Assembly: GCA_958403605.1 (NCBI GenBank)
Contig: CATXYA010000123.1
Coordinates: forward strand, 1 to 6,019
DNA length: 6,019 nt
Reading direction: 5' to 3'
Source of the DNA: an uncultured Oscillospiraceae bacterium
GTDB lineage: Bacteria > Bacillota > Clostridia > Oscillospirales > Ruminococcaceae
Shown in pieces: positions 1-5,124 of the stretch. A model generated the notes under the pieces. It did no database searches, had not been told where the DNA came from, and worked only from the letters and a program-made list of their open reading frames with translations. Made by a program: the position numbers and the translations under genes. Every line of letters begins with the position of its first letter. Position 1 is the first letter of the stretch.

Positions 1-998
1 AAAATGCGGACCTGGTATTGGCGGTAGGCAACCGCCTGCCCATCCGCGTGGTCGGATACAACTGGCAGACGTGGGCGCGGGAAGCCGAGGTCATCATGGT
101 GGATATCGACCCGGCAGAGCTGAAAAAGCACACGCTGCACGTGGAAATGCCCATCTGCGGCGATGCCAAAGAATTCTTTGAAAAGATCGAGGCCGCGCTG
201 TCCCAGCAGGAACAGCCGCTTTTCCACAAGGCGGAATGGATCGCCGCCTGTCAGCGCTGGAAACAGGAATACCCCGTGGTTTTGCCCAGGCACTGGGAGG
301 AGGACGGCGCTCATGCCAATCCTTATGCCTTCATCGGATATTTGAGCGAACAGCTGCCTGCGGGCGCCCTGACGGTCGTCAGCAATGGCACCTGCTGTGT
401 GGCAGGTCACCAGGCACATGTCATCAAAAACGGGACCCGGTTTTTCAACAACAACGCCATTGCCTCCATGGGCTATGGGCTGCCCGCCGCCATCGGCGGC
501 TGCATCGCATTTGAGCGCAAGCCCACCGTCTGCCTGGAGGGCGACGGCAGCATCATGATGAACCTGCAGGAGCTGCAGACGGTGATCACCAACCAACTGC
601 CGATCAAGCTGTTTTTGATCAACAACGAGGGATATCACTCCATTCGCCAAACGCAGAACAACCTCTTTGGAGATCACTGCAAGATCGGCATCGGCCCGGA
701 GTCCGGCGACCTGTCTTTCCCCAACTTTGAAAAATTGGCGCAGGCGTTTGGCTTCCCCTATTTTTCCGCTCATTCCAACGCGGAAATGCAGCGCGCGGTA
801 GATGCCGCACTGGCACAGAACGGGCCCACCTTCTGTGAGATCTTTGTCTCCACCACGCAGGTCTTTGAGCCAAAATCCAGTACCAAACGGCTGGCGGATG
901 GCTTGCTGTTCAGCCCGCCGCTGGAGGATCTGGCGCCCTTTTTGCCGCGGGAGGAACTGGCGGAAAATATGTTCATCCCCATGATGGAGGAGCAATGA
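1..998 (+). CDS. ThDP-dependent acetolactate-synthase-like enzyme (YerE-like), 5' truncated by window edge
   Basis: This is the C-terminal 331 residues of a thiamine-diphosphate enzyme. The reading frame is already open at base 3 (Asn-Ala-Asp-Leu-Val precedes the TTG at 18), so that TTG is internal and roughly 250 N-terminal residues, including the catalytic Glu, lie off the window. The visible part starts in the central domain (ADLVLAVGNRLP) and continues through the pyrophosphate domain. That domain carries the ThDP/Mg motif GDGS at 540-551, followed about 27 residues later by Asn-Asn at 621-626. True acetolactate synthases have RQWQ after this motif, where the Trp favours 2-ketobutyrate as acceptor. 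Here it is RQTQ (Thr at 651-653). The tail (EPKSS...LEDLAPFLPREE) is the kind seen in O-antigen-cluster enzymes rather than in IlvB. Known relative: YerE, which moves an acetyl unit from pyruvate to a CDP-4-keto-3,6-dideoxysugar. The same role here is inference. The gene ends in an ATGA overlap with the next one. It is much richer in GC than everything downstream. Confidence 0.88.
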   Translation, partial: NADLVLAVGNRLPIRVVGYNWQTWAREAEVIMVDIDPAELKKHTLHVEMPICGDAKEFFEKIEAALSQQEQPLFHKAEWIAACQRWKQEYPVVLPRHWEEDGAHANPYAFIGYLSEQLPAGALTVVSNGTCCVAGHQAHVIKNGTRFFNNNAIASMGYGLPAAIGGCIAFERKPTVCLEGDGSIMMNLQELQTVITNQLPIKLFLINNEGYHSIRQTQNNLFGDHCKIGIGPESGDLSFPNFEKLAQAFGFPYFSAHSNAEMQRAVDAALAQNGPTFCEIFVSTTQVFEPKSSTKRLADGLLFSPPLEDLAPFLPREELAENMFIPMMEEQ

Positions 999-1921
999 CA
1001 CAAAATACTATCAAACGTGTGGTTATTACGGGTGCAACGAGTTTTATCGGTGGACATTTTGTTCGTTATCTTTTAGAACAAAATTGTGAGATATATGCCA
1101 TTATTCGGCCACAAAGTAAAAATGCAGCGATACTTCCTTGTAGCAATCTAATCCATTTAATTCAAGCGAACATGAGTGACATGACGGCCTGGGTCCCATT
1201 GATTTCCTCCGCCGATGTCTTCATCCATATGGGATGGGATGGTATTGGCGCCGAGGGGCGAGCAGATGCTAGCATTCAAGATAAAAATGTGGCGGACTCT
1301 TTACGCTGTATTGAGGGAGCTCGTCTTCTTGGATGCCGTCGCTTTTTATTTTGCGGCAGCCAAGCTGAATATGGGCCGCATGCCGGAATCATTTCAGAAG
1401 TAACGCCTTGTGCGCCTGTTCTGGAATACGGAAAAGGAAAACTCCGAGTCCTTAAGCAGGCGCTACACATGGCCAGTAGTGAGATGCTTTATCTTCACGC
1501 CCGCATTTTTAGCGTTTATGGAGAAAATGATCATCCTTGGGCATTAGTTCCCAATTGTATACGGGCTTTTTGTAAAAATGATATGATAAAACTTTCTTCG
1601 TGTGAACAGATGTGGAACTTTCTTCATATTGATGACGCTGTAAAGGCATTGTGGGCATTGCTAAGTACTGCAAACGCGGGACAACATACTATTTATAATA
1701 TTGCTAGTAATGATACAAGGCCTTTGCGGGAATTTGTGGAACAAATTCGCGCTTTGTCTGGAGGCGGAATTGCTTTATATGGACAACGCGAAAATCTTTT
1801 AGAACGGCCTATTGGTATTCAACCTGACATTTCTCGACTGCAACAAATTACTGGTTGGTTACCACAAGTTTCTTTTGAAGAAGGTATTCGGGCTTTAATA
1901 ATACAGGAACGGGGAAGATAA
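995..1921 (+). CDS. Extended SDR: NAD(P)-dependent nucleotide-sugar epimerase/ketoreductase
   Basis: This is a 308-residue protein of the extended short-chain dehydrogenase (epimerase/dehydratase) family, full length for that family. The N-terminal Rossmann motif is TGATSFIG at residues 12-19, with Ser at one usual Gly position. The active site is visible as Ser122 in GSQAEYG plus Tyr145-x3-Lys149 (YGKGK). RIFSVYG (170-176) and the HIDDAVKALW helix (211-220) are typical of nucleotide-sugar members, such as CDP-abequose/CDP-paratose synthases and related 4-ketoreductases. It is probably cytosolic, as no signal peptide or membrane segment is seen. The ATG at 995 overlaps the upstream stop (ATGA) and follows GGAGGAG at 986-992. 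This spacing is short, but the Rossmann strand begins right after the start, so a later start is unlikely. Substrate and exact reaction (epimerase, 4-reductase, or reductase of a side-chain carbonyl) cannot be read from sequence. A patch at about 1180-1420 is richer in GC than the rest of the gene. Confidence 0.87.
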   Translation: MTQNTIKRVVITGATSFIGGHFVRYLLEQNCEIYAIIRPQSKNAAILPCSNLIHLIQANMSDMTAWVPLISSADVFIHMGWDGIGAEGRADASIQDKNVADSLRCIEGARLLGCRRFLFCGSQAEYGPHAGIISEVTPCAPVLEYGKGKLRVLKQALHMASSEMLYLHARIFSVYGENDHPWALVPNCIRAFCKNDMIKLSSCEQMWNFLHIDDAVKALWALLSTANAGQHTIYNIASNDTRPLREFVEQIRALSGGGIALYGQRENLLERPIGIQPDISRLQQITGWLPQVSFEEGIRALIIQERGR

Positions 1922-1923
1922 CT

Positions 1924-3006
1924 ATGAAGGCATTTGTGTTACAAGCTCCTGGGAAAGCAGCATGGTATAATGCACCCGCGCCTCAGCTAGAAGAACCTTA
2001 TGGTGCTATTTTACAACCAATCGCAGTGGCTCCATGCTCTTCTGATGTCCATACCGTTTATGGTGGAGGTTCTCCTAAAGTCCCCAATTTAATTTTGGGC
2101 CATGAATGTGTAGCGCGCGTAATTAAAGTGGGGCAAGGGGTACATGATTTTGCACCAGGAGAAGTAGTTGTAGTGCCGGCAATTACCCCTAATTGGCGCG
2201 CTTTAGCAATTCAAGAAGGAAATGATCGCCATGCAGAGGACCATTTTTCTGGTCATCGCTTAGGCCGTTCTCTTCCGGGAGTATTTGCAGAATTTTTTGC
2301 AATTTCAGATGCCGATACTACTTTAGCTCGAATTCCACATGGAATTTCTCTTGAACAGGCGTTGATGTGTGCTGATGTTGTAACAACTGGATTTACGGGT
2401 GCTGAGTATGCTAATATTAAAATTGGAGACAGTGTATGCGTTATGGGAATTGGCCCTATCGGATTGATGGCAATAGCCGGAGCAGCACTGCGAGGCGCCG
2501 GAGAGATTTTCGCAGTTGGTAGTCGGCCAATTTGTGTTCGTCTTGCAAAGCAGTATGGTGCTACTCGAGTAATTGATTATCATAACGGCGATATTGTCGA
2601 ACAAATACTAGCAGCTACTGATGAGGTAGGTCCCGATAGTGTGATTTTAGCTGGGGGTGACGATATTGTATTCTCCCAGGCTGTAGATATGGTGAGATAT
2701 GGTATTGGAACGATTTCTAACGTTAACTATTATGGTGGCTCGGGAAATTTAAACATTCCCAAATTTAGCGGTGGACGTGGTATGGCAGGAAAAACAATCC
2801 ATATGGAGTTAGCTCGGGGTGGAAGGGCACGTATACAGCGCCTTTTAAAGATGGTTGCTTGTGGACGAATAGATCCAGGGCCTCTAGTAACACACCATTT
2901 ATATGGTTTTTCTAAAATTGAGGACGCTTTAGAACTTATGCGCCAAAAGCCAGCCGATTTAGTCAAAGTCATGGTGAAAATTGACTGGAGTAAAGAAAGA
3001 ATTTAA
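1924..3006 (+). CDS. Zinc-dependent NADP(H) secondary alcohol dehydrogenase (TBADH/CBADH-like)
   Basis: This is a 360-residue medium-chain dehydrogenase that aligns along its length, from memory, with the NADP-dependent secondary alcohol dehydrogenases of Thermoanaerobacter brockii and Clostridium beijerinckii (about 352 residues). The catalytic zinc ligands are all present: Cys38 (PCSSD), His60-Glu61 (GHE) and Asp151 (DVVTTGF). The Rossmann motif is GIGPIG at 175-180. The residues that bind the 2'-phosphate of NADP in that family are kept: Gly199-Ser200-Arg201 (VGSRPICV) and Tyr219. As in those enzymes, no structural-zinc four-cysteine lobe is seen. The family interconverts secondary alcohols and ketones, with methyl ketones as favoured substrates. 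In this sugar operon the likely substrate is a ketone on a sugar, perhaps an acetyl branch made by the ThDP enzyme (inference). Start ATG lies 2 bases after the previous stop, with GGGGAAG at 1911-1917 as ribosome site. It could instead be a carbon-metabolism enzyme swept into the locus. Confidence 0.9.
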   Translation: MKAFVLQAPGKAAWYNAPAPQLEEPYGAILQPIAVAPCSSDVHTVYGGGSPKVPNLILGHECVARVIKVGQGVHDFAPGEVVVVPAITPNWRALAIQEGNDRHAEDHFSGHRLGRSLPGVFAEFFAISDADTTLARIPHGISLEQALMCADVVTTGFTGAEYANIKIGDSVCVMGIGPIGLMAIAGAALRGAGEIFAVGSRPICVRLAKQYGATRVIDYHNGDIVEQILAATDEVGPDSVILAGGDDIVFSQAVDMVRYGIGTISNVNYYGGSGNLNIPKFSGGRGMAGKTIHMELARGGRARIQRLLKMVACGRIDPGPLVTHHLYGFSKIEDALELMRQKPADLVKVMVKIDWSKERI

Positions 3007-3015
3007 AAAGGCAGG
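3006..3015 (+). promoter_or_regulatory. Ribosome binding site that sets a GTG start for the methyltransferase
   Basis: AAAAGGCAGG lies 7 bases before the GTG at 3023. It supports that start over an in-frame TTG at 2981, which sits inside the end of the dehydrogenase gene and would add 14 lysine-rich residues ahead of the first zinc cysteine. Confidence 0.6.
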
Positions 3016-3022
3016 TAAAATT

Positions 3023-4162
3023 GTGAACGGAAAGTGTATTGTTTGTCAAGAAAAACTATTTTCGTCGCCTCTTTTGGAGTGTAATAATATGCCGGCAAGT
3101 GCACAAAATCTACCTTCTAAAGATAAACTTTCTGATGAGGTGGCAATAAATTTACGTTTATGTCAATGTTCAGGCTGTGGACTTGTCCAGCTCGATTCTG
3201 CTCCAGTACCTTATTTTCGTGACGTTATTCGAGCCGGTGGAGGCACTTCGACCATGATTCATTTGCGGCGTACACAGTATCGCCATTTTATTGATCAGTA
3301 TAATCTTTCCGGTAAAAAAATTATAGAAGTTGGTGCGGGGCGCGGAGAGTTTTTGCGTATTCTGAAAGAGTTTAATGTTCAGCCTTTCGGGATTGAACAT
3401 AATTTGAATTTAGTCAAAATTGCACAAAAAGATGGTCTCCAGATAGAACAAGAATTTGCCGAAACGCCTGATACAATTCTCCCCAATGGTCCTTTTGACG
3501 CTTTTTTGTCTTTCAACTTTTTAGAACATCAGCCGCGGCCAAACGATATGCTGCGTTGTATTTATAATAACTTGCGTCCTGGTGGCTATGGGCTGGTAAC
3601 TGTTCCTAGCTTAGAGTATATCCTTCAATATGATGGGTTTTATGAGTTGATTCATGACCATTTAGCTTATTATGATGAGAACACCCTTCATTTTTTAATG
3701 CAGAGGAATGGATTTAAGGTATTAGAATCAAGGCTAGTGAACCGTGACACTCTAGCGGTTATTGTACAAAAACGTCTACCAATAGAGATTCGGGAGCTCC
3801 ATGAAAATTTATTGGCTTTAACTGAAGAACTAAATACTTTCGCACATGAGGCAACCGACTGTGGAAAAAAATTGGCACTTTGGGGCGCAAGTCACCAGGG
3901 ATTCACAATTATCCCTGCTACAAAAATCACAAAATATGTCTCTTATATTATAGATTCAGCCCCTTTTAAACAAGGCTTGTATGCTCCTGCCTCTCATGTT
4001 CCTATTGTTTCTCCAGAACACTTTTTCCAAGAACCAGTTGATACCATTTTAATTGTTGCTCCTGGCTACACTGAAGAAATTATAAATATTATTCGAGAAA
4101 AATATGGATTACAAGTACAAATTGCAATATTGCGTTCACGTAAATTAGAAATTTTAAAGTGA
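3023..4162 (+). CDS. SAM-dependent sugar C-methyltransferase (TylC3/NovU/TcaB9-like, three domains)
   Basis: With the GTG start at 3023 the protein has 379 residues. The architecture matches sugar C-methyltransferases. An N-terminal zinc domain has Cys5/Cys8 (CIVC) and Cys49/Cys52 (CSGC). A class I SAM-binding fold has motif EVGAGRG at 102-108. A C-terminal Rossmann-like domain (ALWGASHQG near 285-293, then IDSAPFKQGLYAPASHVPI near 310-328) resembles the domain that holds the sugar nucleotide in this family. Known members methylate C-3 or C-5 next to a carbonyl of dTDP-keto-deoxysugars. His169 (FLEH) matches an active-site His of TcaB9. The usual Tyr-His-Glu-His catalytic stretch reads Ile-His-Asp-His at 210-213, so the candidate base Tyr is missing. 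The sugar and position methylated are unknown, and a non-C acceptor is possible. The gene lies 16 bases after the dehydrogenase and 10 before the glycosyltransferase. An alternative TTG start at 2981 would give 393 residues. Confidence 0.85.
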   Translation: MNGKCIVCQEKLFSSPLLECNNMPASAQNLPSKDKLSDEVAINLRLCQCSGCGLVQLDSAPVPYFRDVIRAGGGTSTMIHLRRTQYRHFIDQYNLSGKKIIEVGAGRGEFLRILKEFNVQPFGIEHNLNLVKIAQKDGLQIEQEFAETPDTILPNGPFDAFLSFNFLEHQPRPNDMLRCIYNNLRPGGYGLVTVPSLEYILQYDGFYELIHDHLAYYDENTLHFLMQRNGFKVLESRLVNRDTLAVIVQKRLPIEIRELHENLLALTEELNTFAHEATDCGKKLALWGASHQGFTIIPATKITKYVSYIIDSAPFKQGLYAPASHVPIVSPEHFFQEPVDTILIVAPGYTEEIINIIREKYGLQVQIAILRSRKLEILK

Positions 4163-4172
4163 GAGTGTAAAA

Positions 4173-5108
4173 ATGAAAACTATTAGTGTCGTAATACCTT
4201 GTTATAATGAAGAAGATAACGTACGCCCAATGTACGACACTTTATCAAAAATTTTTCAAGAACAATTATCAAATTATGATTATGAGCTGCTCTATATCGA
4301 CAATTGCTCCACAGATAAAACGGCTGTTATTTTGCGTGAGATTTGTGCAGAGGACCAAAAGGTAAAAGCAATTTTAAATGCCAAAAATTTTGGGCAGTTC
4401 AACAGTCCTTATTATGGAATTCTTAATACTTGTGGTGATTGTACAATTCTTTTAGCCGCAGACTTCCAAGATCCACCGGCCCTAATTCCGCAGTTTGTTG
4501 CTGCGTGGGAAAATGGATACAAAATCGTTTGTGGTATCAAAACTTCGAGTAAAGAAAACCGCCTTGTCTATTTTCTTCGAAGCTGCTATTACAAACTTAT
4601 TAAGTGTATGTCAAGTATTGAACAGATTGAACACTTTACGGGGTTTGGCCTTTACGATAAAAGTTTTGTTAAGACATTACGCGAGTTAAACGATCCTACG
4701 CCTTTTCTACGAGGCATAGTTGCTGAACTGGGTCCTGAGCGCAAAGATATCCCTTATGCGCAGCCAAAGCGGCGCGCAGGTAAAACACATAATAACTGGT
4801 ACAGCTTATATGATGCGGCAATGCTTAGCTTCACTAGTTATACCAAAGCAGGACTACGTCTTGCCACATTTGCAGGCTTTGTTATTTCAGGTATTAGTTT
4901 TATAATTTCTTTTGTATATCTGTTACTAAAACTTCTATTTTGGAATCGTTTTTTGGCGGGAATGGCTCCTCTTGTCCTCGGTGTATTTTTTATGGGAGGT
5001 ATCCAATTATTTTTTATCGGCTTATTGGGAGAGTACATTATGAATATAAATGCTCGAATTATGAAGCGTCCCTTAGTAATAGAAGAAGAACGGCTAAACT
5101 TTAATTAA
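4173..5108 (+). CDS. GT2 polyprenyl-phosphate glycosyltransferase (GtrB/DPM1-like), membrane anchored
   Basis: This 311-residue protein has a GT-A catalytic domain and two C-terminal membrane helices, the usual plan of bacterial GtrB/DPM1-like enzymes. The N-terminus has the family start SVVIPCYNEEDN (5-16). Asp43 and Asp48 fall in the nucleotide-binding stretch. The metal-binding DxD-like motif is DFQDPP at 97-102, after the NFGQFNSPYYG segment (72-82). A basic stretch PKRRAGKT (198-205), typical of these enzymes near the lipid-phosphate site, precedes YSLYDAAM. Hydrophobic helices lie at about 229-257 and 263-288, with a short charged cytosolic tail. The family transfers a sugar from a nucleotide donor to undecaprenyl/polyprenyl phosphate at the inner face of the membrane. 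Which sugar is used is not readable; it may be the one tailored by genes 1-4 or a plain hexose. The ribosome site is weak (GAGAG at 4161-4165, overlapping the previous stop). The gene is followed 16 bases later by a probable GT-C enzyme, the usual consumer of such lipid-linked sugars. Confidence 0.9.
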   Translation: MKTISVVIPCYNEEDNVRPMYDTLSKIFQEQLSNYDYELLYIDNCSTDKTAVILREICAEDQKVKAILNAKNFGQFNSPYYGILNTCGDCTILLAADFQDPPALIPQFVAAWENGYKIVCGIKTSSKENRLVYFLRSCYYKLIKCMSSIEQIEHFTGFGLYDKSFVKTLRELNDPTPFLRGIVAELGPERKDIPYAQPKRRAGKTHNNWYSLYDAAMLSFTSYTKAGLRLATFAGFVISGISFIISFVYLLLKLLFWNRFLAGMAPLVLGVFFMGGIQLFFIGLLGEYIMNINARIMKRPLVIEEERLNFN

Positions 5109-5110
5109 AT

Positions 5111-5115
5111 GGGGG
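5111..5115 (+). promoter_or_regulatory. Ribosome binding site for the membrane glycosyltransferase
   Basis: GGGGG, 9 bases before the ATG at 5125, is the only purine-rich site in the 16-base gap. The nearer ATG at 5109 is in another frame and stops after ten codons. Confidence 0.5.
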
Positions 5116-5124
5116 ACTACTTTT

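Noticed and set aside
18..20. TTG at 18 as the true start of the ThDP enzyme
   Set aside because: The frame is open to the left edge and the residues before it match the central domain of ThDP enzymes, so the gene starts upstream of the window.
619..1057. Overlapping minus-strand open frames opposite the end of the ThDP enzyme
   Set aside because: They are shadows of GC-rich coding DNA; one is Arg/Trp/Ser-rich low-complexity translation and both conflict with conserved motifs on the plus strand.
2323..2604. Minus-strand open frame of 93 codons opposite the dehydrogenase
   Set aside because: It lies wholly inside a well-supported plus-strand gene, has no ribosome site that I can see and resembles no known protein.
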